Positions 24,296 to 32,089 of a stretch of 39,924 nt of DNA are shown here, in pieces. Every line of letters starts with the position of its first letter. Positions within the stretch are counted from its first letter, which is position 1. Below the pieces are notes generated by a model. The model was not told the origin of the DNA, did no database searches, and saw only the letters and a list, made by a program, of their open reading frames with translations. Source of the DNA: Labilithrix sp. (lineage in GTDB: Bacteria; Myxococcota_A; Polyangia; Polyangiales; Polyangiaceae); NCBI GenBank assembly GCA_019637195.1, contig JAHBWA010000076.1:1-39924 (forward strand), in the 5' to 3' direction. Position numbers and translations under genes: made by a program.

Positions 24296-25954
24296 CTACT
24301 GCCAGAGGCGGCGGACGTGCACCTTCCTGGCGGCGACGCCGTCGGTCTCCACCGTGGTGGCGATGACGACGCGGCCGTCGGGGTGGTGCGCGACGAAGAC
24401 GTCGCGGGCGCCCTTGTCGCCCTCCGCGAACGGGAGGAGCAGCTTGCCGCTGCTCCCGAAGGTCGCGTCGAGCTGTCCAGTCGGGAGGACACGGGCGAGG
24501 CCGACGGCGTTGTCGTCGGGCCGCGCCGCGGCGACGACCATGACGCGGCCCTCACCGTCGAGCGAGGAGCGCGCGTCGCCCGAGAGCGGCGCGCCCCAGT
24601 CGAACGCGAGCGTGCCGGTCCCGCCGAACGAGCCGTCGAGCGCGCCGTTCGCGGTGAAGACCGCGACCGCGGCCTTTTGCCCGGCTACTTGGGCCGATGA
24701 GGTTCCGGACACGAGCACCCTACCCTGCGCGAGCGGGTGCACGGAGTGAGCGGCGGCGTTGGGGAGCACACTGCTCGCGACGACGGCGACGCCGTCGCCC
24801 GCGTGGAACGACGTGTCGTTGGTGCCGTCCTCGTTGACGCGCCACGCGACCATGCGCCTACCGCCCGCGGAGTCGGAGCTGCCGGCGCAGACGATCTTGT
24901 CGGCAGCGACGGCGACGGCATGGCAGACGTCGTCCGTACCGACGCGCGAGGACGGGAAGCCGCCGAAGAAGTCACCGTCGTCCTCGGCGCGACCGTTGGT
25001 CTTGAAGCGCGCCATGACCATCCGGCGGCCGCCCGCCTCGGGATCGTAGACCGTGCCCGCGATCACCGGTCGTCCGTCCGGCGTCGCGGCGACGGCCCAG
25101 GCGATGAGGTCGCCCGACCACTCCGGCCGCGGCGCGAACTGCGCGAACGTGTAGCCCTTGCCGTCGAGCTCGGTGTCGGCCGCGCCGTCCGCGCGATACC
25201 GCGCGAGCGCGTAGCGCGAGCCACCGTTCGTGATGGTGTAGCCGGCGAGGAGCACGCGGCCGTCGGGCGCGAGCGCGAGGCCGGTCGCCGTGTCGTCGGT
25301 GAGCCCGCCGTCGAAGTAGAAGTCGGTCCGCGCCTGCCCGGTGTTTCCGAACGAGGCGTCCGGCGCGCCGTCGACGCCGAGCCGAAGGACGACGAAGTCC
25401 CTCGAGACGGTCCCGCTGACGAGCGTCTTGCCGTCCGGCTGAACGACGACGCCGCTCACGCCTGCGTTCACGTTCAACGTGACGGCGCCGCCTTGCCCGA
25501 AGGTCAGGTCCGGCTCGCCTGGCCGCCCGCGCACCAGGAGCGCGACCTTCTTCTCGCTCCGCAGCTTTCCGTCGGCGTCCGACGCCGCGACCGTGATCTC
25601 CGCAGGCCCCTCCTGCGCGTCCGTGGTCGCGGAGAGCGTGAGCGTGCCGTCGGGGGCGCCGGCCGAGACCGTGAGAGGCGCGGCGCTGACGCCGGGCGGG
25701 AGGCCTGTCGCCGTGACCGCGATCGGTCCGTCGAAGCCCTTGCGCGCGATGCCGATCCCGACCGCGACGCTCGCGCCTCGCGTGAGCGCGGGCACGTCGA
25801 CCGTCGAGAGCTCGAAGGAGCTGCCCGCCCCCGGGTCTTCGTAACCCGGGCAGCCCGGCCCGCTACAAGGTCCGACCGGAGGCGGCTCGTCCCCCACACA
25901 GCCGACGAGCACCCCCACCGAGATCGTCGCAAGAAAGCCGAAGATTCGCGTCAT
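24296..25954 (-). CDS. Lipoprotein with delta-60 beta-propeller repeats
   Basis: A 552-residue lipoprotein. The signal (MTRIFGFLATISVGVLVGC) ends at Cys19, and a Pro/Gly-rich segment follows. An immunoglobulin-like region (about 45-145, with GFDGPIAVTATGLPPGVSA) precedes about six delta-60 repeats. Examples are VVVQPDGKTLVSGT, then LRLGVDGAPDASFGNTG; LALAPDGRVLLAGYT; and VLPTGQLDATFGSSGKLLLPF. Delta-60 repeats form a propeller in secreted proteins of Gram-negative bacteria; their ligands are mostly unknown. The start at 25954 is supported by a promoter-like TTGGCG-17-TAACCT ending 8 bases before it. An in-frame ATG at 26194 would add a non-signal extension and is rejected. Confidence 0.85.
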   Translation of the reverse strand: MTRIFGFLATISVGVLVGCVGDEPPPVGPCSGPGCPGYEDPGAGSSFELSTVDVPALTRGASVAVGIGIARKGFDGPIAVTATGLPPGVSAAPLTVSAGAPDGTLTLSATTDAQEGPAEITVAASDADGKLRSEKKVALLVRGRPGEPDLTFGQGGAVTLNVNAGVSGVVVQPDGKTLVSGTVSRDFVVLRLGVDGAPDASFGNTGQARTDFYFDGGLTDDTATGLALAPDGRVLLAGYTITNGGSRYALARYRADGAADTELDGKGYTFAQFAPRPEWSGDLIAWAVAATPDGRPVIAGTVYDPEAGGRRMVMARFKTNGRAEDDGDFFGGFPSSRVGTDDVCHAVAVAADKIVCAGSSDSAGGRRMVAWRVNEDGTNDTSFHAGDGVAVVASSVLPNAAAHSVHPLAQGRVLVSGTSSAQVAGQKAAVAVFTANGALDGSFGGTGTLAFDWGAPLSGDARSSLDGEGRVMVVAAARPDDNAVGLARVLPTGQLDATFGSSGKLLLPFAEGDKGARDVFVAHHPDGRVVIATTVETDGVAARKVHVRRLWQ

Positions 25955-25962
25955 GTTTAGAG

Positions 25963-25991
25963 AGGTTAAGCGCGATCCCGGCCGCCGCCAA
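25963..25991 (-). promoter_or_regulatory. Sigma-70-type promoter, apparently leaderless
   Basis: On the minus strand: TTGGCG (25991-25986), a 17-bp spacer and TAACCT (25968-25963), ending 8 bases before the ATG at 25954. No Shine-Dalgarno. The -35 is identical to that of the promoter at 1348. Confidence 0.55.
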
Positions 25992-26292
25992 CGCACGGTT
26001 GGATGACACGCGGGACGGACGCATCGCTGCCGTCCTCGAGGCCACGCGAAGGAGGTGGACCCCCACGCGCTGAGCGCACGAGCGAGGTGGCCTACACGCG
26101 GAGAGGAGAGCTCGCTCCGATCGCAAGCCGGACACGCTGGCGGCGAACGCGAGCCCCACCCGTACGTCGAACGGCTTTGCAGCGTCGCAACCATCGAAAA
26201 CTTCTGTCTCCGGCGTCCGCTCCAGATTCCGAGGATCGCTGGGAGGGGTGGATCGTGACCACCCCATCACCCTCCTAACCCATTGATCTCAA

Positions 26293-26311
26293 TAGGTCTA
26301 CATGTAGGTCT
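26293..26311 (+). promoter_or_regulatory. Palindrome flanked by direct repeats, candidate operator
   Basis: TAGGTCT occurs twice (26293-26299 and 26305-26311, 12 bp apart), and a perfect 10-bp palindrome, CTACATGTAG (26298-26307), spans the gap. The surrounding 35 bp are much more AT-rich than their neighbours. The site lies about 55 bp before the lipoprotein ATG at 26366. Confidence 0.4.
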
Positions 26312-26365
26312 TTTAGGCACCCGACTTGCTGGTGGAGCTTCCATCCCCCGACCCGAGGTACCGGA

Positions 26366-27289
26366 ATGAAGCTCTCCAAGTCGATCCCCACCAGCCTCCT
26401 CCTGCTCGCCGTGGCCGCGGTCGGGACCGCCTGCACCGCCGACGCCGCGGAAGACGACGTCGCCGAGACGAGCGACGAGCTCCGGCGGCTCGACGCCTCC
26501 GAGGTCGTCGGCGCGATCGCGGCAGACGGTCGGGCGATCACGATCGACTCGCCGGCGCTGGGACTCGGCGCTCCGGCGAACCGCCCGAAGTATCGCGCGC
26601 TCCGCTTCGAGGCCCGCGCCGGCGACCGGCTCACCGCGGAGGTCCACACCCCGGACGGCGCCGACACGCTCGCGTACATCCTGCGGGACGACTTCGCGAC
26701 GCTCGCGCGCAACGACGACGTCGAGGACGCGCCGGGATCACGCGTCGCCTTCCGCGCCTCGCGGACGGGGGTCTACTACCTGGCGTTTCGCACGAAGGAA
26801 GGCCAAGCCACGCGGTTCTTCGCGCGTCTCGCGGAGACGCCGGCGGGCGGGACCAAGTGGACCGACGGGTGGCCGACCGAGGACAACTACGGCCGCCCGT
26901 GGCCACCGGCCGGCGGCCACCCCGTGAACGTCGAAGGCAACGGCGGCTTCCACACGATCAACGCCAGCAACTGCGGCTGGGCGGACGCCCGCACGGGATA
27001 CGCCATGCCGCACGCGAGCCGCTCGTGTCGCGTCGACACCGCCAGCGCGAAGATCAGCTGCAGCGCCTCCCCCAGCATCTGGGGATCCATCGCGATGGAC
27101 ATCGCGCCGGACGGCACGTTCCGTTCGAATCACGACGAAATCCGGATCGCAGGACGTGTCCACGCGGGCGGGCTCGTCACGATCTCGAGCTTCGAGGCGC
27201 AGTACTGCCGCTGGAACGGCGACGGCCGAAGGGTGTACGACGCCGTCAACTATCAGAGCCTCGCCGGCGTCTTGCAGCTCCCGCGCTGA
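26366..27289 (+). CDS. Lipoprotein with a PPC-like domain
   Basis: A 307-residue lipoprotein. The signal (SLLLLAVAAVGTAC) ends at Cys23, and an acidic stretch with DELRRLDA follows. A beta-sandwich domain (about 50-155) has YRALRFEARAGDRLTAEVHT and RVAFRASRTGVYYLAFRTK, as in the pre-peptidase C-terminal (PPC) domain of secreted proteins. A second domain (about 165-305) contains four cysteines and is unrecognised. PPC domains usually accompany secreted proteases and aid secretion or substrate binding, but no protease domain is present here. A Shine-Dalgarno-like GAGG lies about 8 bases before the ATG. A long-stem hairpin follows the stop. Confidence 0.8.
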   Translation: MKLSKSIPTSLLLLAVAAVGTACTADAAEDDVAETSDELRRLDASEVVGAIAADGRAITIDSPALGLGAPANRPKYRALRFEARAGDRLTAEVHTPDGADTLAYILRDDFATLARNDDVEDAPGSRVAFRASRTGVYYLAFRTKEGQATRFFARLAETPAGGTKWTDGWPTEDNYGRPWPPAGGHPVNVEGNGGFHTINASNCGWADARTGYAMPHASRSCRVDTASAKISCSASPSIWGSIAMDIAPDGTFRSNHDEIRIAGRVHAGGLVTISSFEAQYCRWNGDGRRVYDAVNYQSLAGVLQLPR

Positions 27290-27302
27290 GCGGGGAGTCG
27301 AG

Positions 27303-27337
27303 GGGCGCGCCGCCGACACCGTGAGCGGCGCGCGCCC
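27303..27337 (+). terminator. Long-stem hairpin after lipoprotein gene
   Basis: A 12-bp stem, GGGCGCGC+GCCG (27303-27310 and 27312-27315, one bulged C at 27311), pairs with CGGC+GCGCGCCC (27326-27337) around a 10-base loop. It lies 14 bp after the lipoprotein stop and just before the minisatellite. No T-tract. Confidence 0.5.
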
Positions 27338-27344
27338 GATCGCG

Positions 27345-27466
27345 AAGCCGATCAGGCGCCGTGTGGCCCGACCGCCAAGCCGGTCAGGCGCCGTGCGGCC
27401 CGACCGCCAAGCCGATCAGGCGCCGTGTGGCCCGACCGCCAAGCCGGTCAGGCGCCGTGCGGCCCC
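27345..27466 (-). repeat. 32-bp minisatellite, four copies, overlapping a gene's 3' end
   Basis: Four 32-bp units start at 27345, 27377, 27409 and 27441 (the last incomplete). They alternate between two variants (GATCAGGCGCCGTGTGG and GGTCAGGCGCCGTGCGG types). The unit at 27441 holds the stop codon and last five codons (GPHGA*) of the ketopantoate-reductase-like gene. The other three therefore carry copies of that coding end. Confidence 0.9.
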
Positions 27467-28515
27467 GTCGCTTCGTAGACCTCGCGGATGAGGTCCATGC
27501 CCGGCTTCTTCTTGCCCTTCGCGATCGCCCACACCGTGTCGCGGAGGAGCTCGTTCACCGGGACGGAGAGGCCGTGCTCGCGCGCGTGATCGACGACCTC
27601 GCCGTTCAGGAAGTCGACGGCCGGCGTGCGCCCTCGCTCGATCGCCGAGAGCATCGAGCTCTTCATGCGCCGGAAGCGGAAGCCGACCGCGAGGAGGAGG
27701 CCGTGCTTCGCGACCAGGCCGGGTGAGCCCGCCGCGCGCATCTCTTCTTCCGTGAGCGCGATCCAAGACAGGTCGAGCGTGCCCGACACCTTCTCGAGGC
27801 GGACGCCTTCCTTGCGCGCGACGGACACCACCTCGGTCATGATCTCGAGCCCGAGGCGGCGGACGATGCGGTGCTGCATGAGCGCGCCGAGGCGATCGCC
27901 GCCTACGGTGCCGAGCGAGGAGATCGCGCAGTTGATCGCCAGCTTGCTCCAGCGCTTACCGCGGAGGTTCTGCGTCGTCTCGACCGGCCCGACGGCCTCG
28001 AGCGCGCTCACGAGGTCGTCGTGATCGGCGCCGAACGGATCTCCGTCCGGGTAGCCGAGCGTGAAGCCGCCCGCCGCCGTCTTCTCGTAGAGACCGGGCT
28101 CCGGCATCGTCGCGCCCCAGCCGACGACCGCGCCGATCACCCGGTCGTCGCCGATGATCTTCGCGACGCGGCGCTCGCACAGGCCGTTCTGCAGGCACAC
28201 CATCGCGCCGTCGTCGGCGAGCGAGGCGGCGGCGGAGCGCGCCGCGTCCTCGACGTGCGGCGGTTGCGTGGCGAGGATGACGTAGTCGAACTTCTCTCCC
28301 TCGGGGACGCCGAGCGAAGCCTTCGCCCGCACGACGCGCGGCGCGCCCTCGCCGACGACCTTGAGGCCGCGCTCGCTCACCGCCGCGTGGATCGACGGGT
28401 TGGTGGTGACCACCGTGACGTCGCGCCCGGTCTCGGCGAGCGCCGCCGTGAGGACGCCGCCGATGGCGCCGCAGCCGACGACGAGAAAACGAGGAGAAGC
28501 CGGGACGTCGGACAT
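27448..28515 (-). CDS. Ketopantoate reductase family oxidoreductase (ApbA/PanE-like)
   Basis: A 355-residue NADP-dependent reductase. The N-terminal Rossmann domain begins with GCGAIGG (14-20). The hinge contains LATQPPHVED and LQNGLCERR. The C-terminal helical domain has KRWSKLAINCAISSLG, in which Lys181 is at the catalytic position of ketopantoate reductase. Members reduce 2-ketopantoate to pantoate for coenzyme A, or act on other 2-keto acids. Identity with true PanE is uncertain, and no other pantothenate gene is in the window. ATG 28515 with an AAAGGCAG sequence upstream is preferred over the in-frame 28584. The final five codons lie inside a 32-bp minisatellite. Confidence 0.85.
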   Translation of the reverse strand: MSDVPASPRFLVVGCGAIGGVLTAALAETGRDVTVVTTNPSIHAAVSERGLKVVGEGAPRVVRAKASLGVPEGEKFDYVILATQPPHVEDAARSAAASLADDGAMVCLQNGLCERRVAKIIGDDRVIGAVVGWGATMPEPGLYEKTAAGGFTLGYPDGDPFGADHDDLVSALEAVGPVETTQNLRGKRWSKLAINCAISSLGTVGGDRLGALMQHRIVRRLGLEIMTEVVSVARKEGVRLEKVSGTLDLSWIALTEEEMRAAGSPGLVAKHGLLLAVGFRFRRMKSSMLSAIERGRTPAVDFLNGEVVDHAREHGLSVPVNELLRDTVWAIAKGKKKPGMDLIREVYEATGPHGA

Positions 28516-28605
28516 CGGTGCTGCCTTTCTCGGTCGTGTTCGCCAGAGCTCGAGCCCTGCGACCGAGCGGCCCACCTCTAGCATCTTCTCCCCGTTCGGC
28601 CAGCC

Positions 28606-28719
28606 GCTCGCGACACCGGCTCCCCGCCGGAGCGCTCGACGGCCGACGGCGGGCCGGGCACGACCGAGCTCGCGACACCGTCTCCCCGCCGGAGCGCTCG
28701 ACGGCCGACGGCGGGCCGG
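28606..28719. repeat. 52-bp direct repeat, two copies
   Basis: 28606-28657 and 28668-28719 are 52-bp copies with one mismatch, offset by 62 bp. They lie in the 270-bp gap between the divergent reductase and metallopeptidase genes. A diverged partial third copy begins near 28731. Each unit contains CCGCCGG and GGCGGGCCGG arms able to pair. Confidence 0.8.
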
Positions 28720-28785
28720 CGTTCACCAGCCCGCGACAGCCGGCTTCCGGCGAGCGCGCTTCCGGGGCATCCTCGGCGCGCTCCG

Positions 28786-30630
28786 ATGGCTCTCCCCTCC
28801 GCTCGCGCGCTCGCCGCCGCCCTCCTCCTCTCGTTCACCTCGCTCGCCGGTGGCTGCGGAGGCCACCGCGATGCATCGAGCCCGTCGGCGCCGAGCGAGC
28901 CGGCGCGACGCCTCCACGCGCTCTTCGCGGAGGAGTGGGACCGCGAGATGCGCGAGCACCCCGTGTGGGCGTCGGAGCTCGGCGACATGCGCGGCGCCGC
29001 GCTGTGGGACGACGTCAGCCTGGCGGCCGAGGCCCGCCGCGCCGCGCACGACAAGGACGTCCTCGTCCGGCTCGACGCGATCCCGCGCGGGGACCTCTCG
29101 CGCGAAGACGCGCTCAGCTACGATCTCTTCCGCCGCCGCTACGAGGACGCCGTCGCCGGGCAGGCGTTCCGGCTCTACCTCTTCCCGGTGAACCAGCGCG
29201 GCGGCGTCCAGACCTCCGACGAGGTCGCCGACGCGCTGCCGTTCACGACGGCGAAGCACTTCGAGGACTGGAACGCCCGGCTCACAAGCTTCCCTCGCTA
29301 CATGGACCAGACGATCGAGCTGCTCCGCGAAGGCGTCCGCACGGGCATGACGCACCCCAAGGTCGTCATGCAGCGCGTGGTCGCCCAGATCGACAAACAG
29401 ATCGTGACCGATCCGACCAAGAGCCCGTTCTTCGATCCGTACCAAAAGGCGGCGACGACGACGGGCGCCGCCTCCGTCACCGCGGCGGAGCGCGAGCGGC
29501 TCGCGAGCGAGGCGAAACGCGCGATCGCCGGCGCCGTCGTCCCGTCGTTCGAGAAGCTCAAGGCGTTCTGGACGACGACGTACCTCCCCGCGTGCAAGGA
29601 CGAGGTCGGGGCGTGGCAGCTCCCGAACGGCAGCGCGCTCTACGCGTACCTCGTCCGCACGCACACGACGACGGAGCTCACGCCCGACGAGGTGCACGCG
29701 ATCGGCCTGCGCGAGGTCGCACGGATCCGCGGCGAGATGGAAGCCGTGAAGGCGAAGGCCGGCTTCAAAGGATCGCTGAAGGAGCTCTGGGAATTTCTCC
29801 GTACCGATCCGCAGTTCTATTTCGAAGACGGGCGTGACCTCCTCGTCGCGTACCGCGATCTCGCGAAGCGAATCGACCCGTTGCTCGTGAAGGCGTTCCG
29901 CGAGCTCCCGCGCACGCCCTACGGCGTCTCGCCGATCCCCGCCGCGATCGCGCCCGACACGACGACGGCCTACTACCGGCCACCCGCGGCCGACGGCTCG
30001 CGCGCGGGCACGTTCTTCGTGAACCTGTACGAGCCGAAGGCGCGGCCCAAGTGGGAGATGACGGCGCTCACGCTCCACGAGTCGGTGCCCGGACATCACC
30101 TGCAGATCGCGCTCGCGATGGAGCAGGAGGGGCTCCCGCAGTTCCGACGCCACGGCGACTACACGGCGTTCGTCGAAGGCTGGGCGCTCTACGCCGAGAG
30201 CCTGGGCGAAGAGATGGGCGTCTACGAAGACCCGTACTCGAAGCTCGGGCAGCTCACCTACGAGATGTGGCGCGCCGTTCGGCTCGTCGTCGACACCGGG
30301 ATCCACCATTTGAAGTGGGACCGGCAGCGCGCGATCGATTTTTTCCTCGAGAACGCGCCGAAGGCCGAGCTCGACGTCGTCAACGAGGTCGACCGCTACA
30401 TCGCGTGGCCGGGTCAAGCGCTGGCGTACAAGATCGGCGAGCTCGAGATCACGAAGCTCCGAAAGGAAGAGACGGCTCGGCTCGGCGCGGCGTTCGACCT
30501 CAAGACGTTCCACGCGAGGGTCCTCCGCTCGGGACCGCTGCCGCTCGACGTGCTCGCGCGCGAGCTCCGCGCTGCAGCGCAGGGCGAGGCGCCGAAGCCC
30601 GACGCCGCCACGACCGCCGCGACGAGGTAG
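28786..30630 (+). CDS. DUF885-family zinc metallopeptidase, lipoprotein
   Basis: A 614-residue lipoprotein (signal ending SLAGGC, Cys24). The zinc motif is HESVPGHH (431-438): His431, Glu432 and the His at 437/438. EGWALYAE follows, with Glu464 a likely third ligand. This pairing is typical of DUF885 proteins, which are helical and related to M3/carboxypeptidase-Taq-like peptidases. Other family segments present are FFVNLYEPKARPKWEM and AWPGQALAYKIG. It probably cleaves peptides in the periplasm; specificity is unknown. Length is normal for the family. No Shine-Dalgarno is evident before the ATG. It converges on a lipoprotein gene across a 19-bp minisatellite. Confidence 0.88.
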   Translation: MALPSARALAAALLLSFTSLAGGCGGHRDASSPSAPSEPARRLHALFAEEWDREMREHPVWASELGDMRGAALWDDVSLAAEARRAAHDKDVLVRLDAIPRGDLSREDALSYDLFRRRYEDAVAGQAFRLYLFPVNQRGGVQTSDEVADALPFTTAKHFEDWNARLTSFPRYMDQTIELLREGVRTGMTHPKVVMQRVVAQIDKQIVTDPTKSPFFDPYQKAATTTGAASVTAAERERLASEAKRAIAGAVVPSFEKLKAFWTTTYLPACKDEVGAWQLPNGSALYAYLVRTHTTTELTPDEVHAIGLREVARIRGEMEAVKAKAGFKGSLKELWEFLRTDPQFYFEDGRDLLVAYRDLAKRIDPLLVKAFRELPRTPYGVSPIPAAIAPDTTTAYYRPPAADGSRAGTFFVNLYEPKARPKWEMTALTLHESVPGHHLQIALAMEQEGLPQFRRHGDYTAFVEGWALYAESLGEEMGVYEDPYSKLGQLTYEMWRAVRLVVDTGIHHLKWDRQRAIDFFLENAPKAELDVVNEVDRYIAWPGQALAYKIGELEITKLRKEETARLGAAFDLKTFHARVLRSGPLPLDVLARELRAAAQGEAPKPDAATTAATR

Positions 30631-30643
30631 CCCCGGACCGGCG

Positions 30644-30719
30644 CCCACCGCGACGTGAGCGGCCCACCGCGACGTGAGCGGCCCACCGCGACGTGAGCGG
30701 CCCACCGCGACGCGAGCGG
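30644..30719. repeat. 19-bp minisatellite, four copies, between convergent genes
   Basis: Four head-to-tail 19-bp units (CCCACCGCGACGTGAGCGG; the last has one change) fill the 90-bp gap between the stops at 30630 and 30721. Each unit has CCGC and GCGG arms seven bases apart and could form small hairpins. The array may serve as a terminator, or may only be neutral. Confidence 0.9.
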
Positions 30720-30720
30720 G

Positions 30721-31635
30721 TTACCTCGGCGAGAGCGCCGCCTGCGTGACGCAGCAGCCCGCCTTCTTGTCGACGACGATCCCGAGCACGTGGGCGCGCT
30801 CTTCCCAGAGCACCTTCTCCGCGCCCGACGCCTTCTCCGCGCTCTCCCGCGCGCGGCCGAGCTGCGCGCGGTAGGCGTCGAGGACCTCTCCGGGGACGTC
30901 CCCCGCCGCGAGCACCTCCTTGGCCTCCTCGACGACGTCAGTGGGCGCCTTGCCCGAGTAGCCGACGCCGCGAAGCACGAGATCGACCGCCGGTCGATCG
31001 AGCACGTCGACGAAGGCGAGCACGCGCGCCGGCTTGCCGTGGCGGCTCACCGCGTCCGCGGCGAGGTGCTGGATCCACGCGCGCCGCTTCGTCGCGAGCG
31101 GATCGCCCCCGCGGTGACGCGCGGACGCGCCGATCGCGAGCAGGACCTTCTCGCCGAGCTCGGCGCCGTTCGCTTGCTCGAACGTGTAGAGCCGCGGCGC
31201 GCGGAGCGGCGCGGCCTCGCGCCGCTCGATCTCGGCGACGTCGTAGGGCTCGAGCGCGGCCAGCGGCGCGGCGAGGTCCTCCTCGCGGAACCAGTCGATC
31301 GGCTCGACCGCGACACCGCGCGAGCGGGCGAGGTGGGCGGCGTAGGTCATCTCGAACGACGCGTCCTCGAGCCGATCCTGGCGGAAAGCGTCGACGCGCA
31401 CGCCGACCAAGACGAGGTCCGGCTTGAACGCGGCGAAGACGTCGCCGAGGCGGGGGAGCGCGTAGCGGCTCTCGACGAGGTGCATCTTGCCGATCGTGCC
31501 GACGACGACCGACTGCAGCGCCGGCTCGGGCGGCGGCGGGCACGGCGGCGCCTTCGGCTTCTCGTGCGCGTCGGGGCCGCACGCGATCGCGAAGGAGGCC
31601 AGGGTGGCGAACAGCGCGCCCGCGACGTACCGCAC
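30721..31635 (-). CDS. Lipoprotein of unknown function, loosely TraB-like
   Basis: A 304-residue lipoprotein (signal ATLASFAIAC, acylated Cys near 19) with a Pro-rich linker (KAPPCPPPPEPA). The body has VVGTIGKMHLVESRYALPRL, FKPDLVLVGVRVDAFRQDRL and AHLARSRGVAVEPIDWF. Strand order and the latter segments vaguely recall TraB/GumN-type proteins, but I would not assign it. The GTG at 31635 has GGAGCGGAG 2 bases upstream and starts the lipoprotein signal; upstream in-frame sequence lies in another gene. It is 17 bp downstream of the TPR-like gene on the same strand, so the two probably form an operon. Confidence 0.65.
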   Translation of the reverse strand: MRYVAGALFATLASFAIACGPDAHEKPKAPPCPPPPEPALQSVVVGTIGKMHLVESRYALPRLGDVFAAFKPDLVLVGVRVDAFRQDRLEDASFEMTYAAHLARSRGVAVEPIDWFREEDLAAPLAALEPYDVAEIERREAAPLRAPRLYTFEQANGAELGEKVLLAIGASARHRGGDPLATKRRAWIQHLAADAVSRHGKPARVLAFVDVLDRPAVDLVLRGVGYSGKAPTDVVEEAKEVLAAGDVPGEVLDAYRAQLGRARESAEKASGAEKVLWEERAHVLGIVVDKKAGCCVTQAALSPR

Positions 31636-31652
31636 GACTCCGCTCCGCTCTC

Positions 31653-32066
31653 TCAGATCGCGGCCACGCGCGTCATCAGGCGACCGCACAGGTCCGACGC
31701 GGGGTTGCGCTCGCGCTCGAGCGTCAGCCCCTGACGAAACATGTTGGAGGCCGCCTGCTCGTTGCCGATGAGCAGGTGACAGATGCCGAGCATCTCGTAG
31801 TCCTCCGGCTCGTTGAGCGTCGAGACAAGCTCGGTGAGCGCCGGGATGGCCGCGCGGTGGGCCTCGACGAGCCGCGCGCTCGGCTGTCCCTGGCGCTTCG
31901 CGAGGACGAGGAGCTTGAGCGCCTGCCGCTGGTCCTCGGGCTTGTTGGCGGCGAACTCCGCCGTCCCGTAGAGCGCGGCGTACCCGTCGTACGACCCTTC
32001 GACGTCGCCACCGCGCGCCTGGGCCATGATCTGCTTGACCGCGTTGACGAGCGCTTCCTTGCTCAT
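31653..32066 (-). CDS. Small TPR-like helical protein
   Basis: A 137-residue cytoplasmic protein, all helical by eye. It contains TPR-like segments such as RQALKLLVLAKRQGQPSARL and DYEMLGICHLLIGNEQAASN. TPRs mediate protein-protein contacts; no partner can be named. ATG 32066 is chosen because the residues following it (MSKEALVNAVKQIM) look like a natural N-terminus, and TATGTT lies 7 bases upstream. An extension to 32339 would run into the divergent gene. It is followed closely by the lipoprotein gene ending at 30721. Confidence 0.7.
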   Translation of the reverse strand: MSKEALVNAVKQIMAQARGGDVEGSYDGYAALYGTAEFAANKPEDQRQALKLLVLAKRQGQPSARLVEAHRAAIPALTELVSTLNEPEDYEMLGICHLLIGNEQAASNMFRQGLTLERERNPASDLCGRLMTRVAAI

Positions 32067-32073
32067 GGCCGGT

Positions 32074-32079
32074 AACATA
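32074..32079 (-). promoter_or_regulatory. -10-like hexamer in a 23-bp divergent gap
   Basis: TATGTT on the minus strand, 7 bases before the ATG at 32066. The same AT-rich patch (AACATATCTTG, 32074-32084) is 6 bases before the GTG at 32090 on the other strand and could hold a plus-strand -10 too. The two divergent starts are only 23 bp apart. Confidence 0.35.
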
Positions 32080-32089
32080 TCTTGGATCC

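Larger units (their letters stand above)
25955..26365. other. Divergent gene-free region
   Basis: A 411-bp gap between the divergent delta-60 lipoprotein and the PPC-like lipoprotein. It holds the minus-strand promoter at 25963-25991 and the palindrome/direct-repeat site at 26293-26311. I see no convincing ORF. Confidence 0.5.

Noticed and set aside
27345..27466. CRISPR-like array
   Set aside because: Units are contiguous with no spacers and no cas genes are present. It is a minisatellite built from a gene's 3' end.
30644..30719. CRISPR-like array
   Set aside because: 19-bp units directly abut each other with no spacers.
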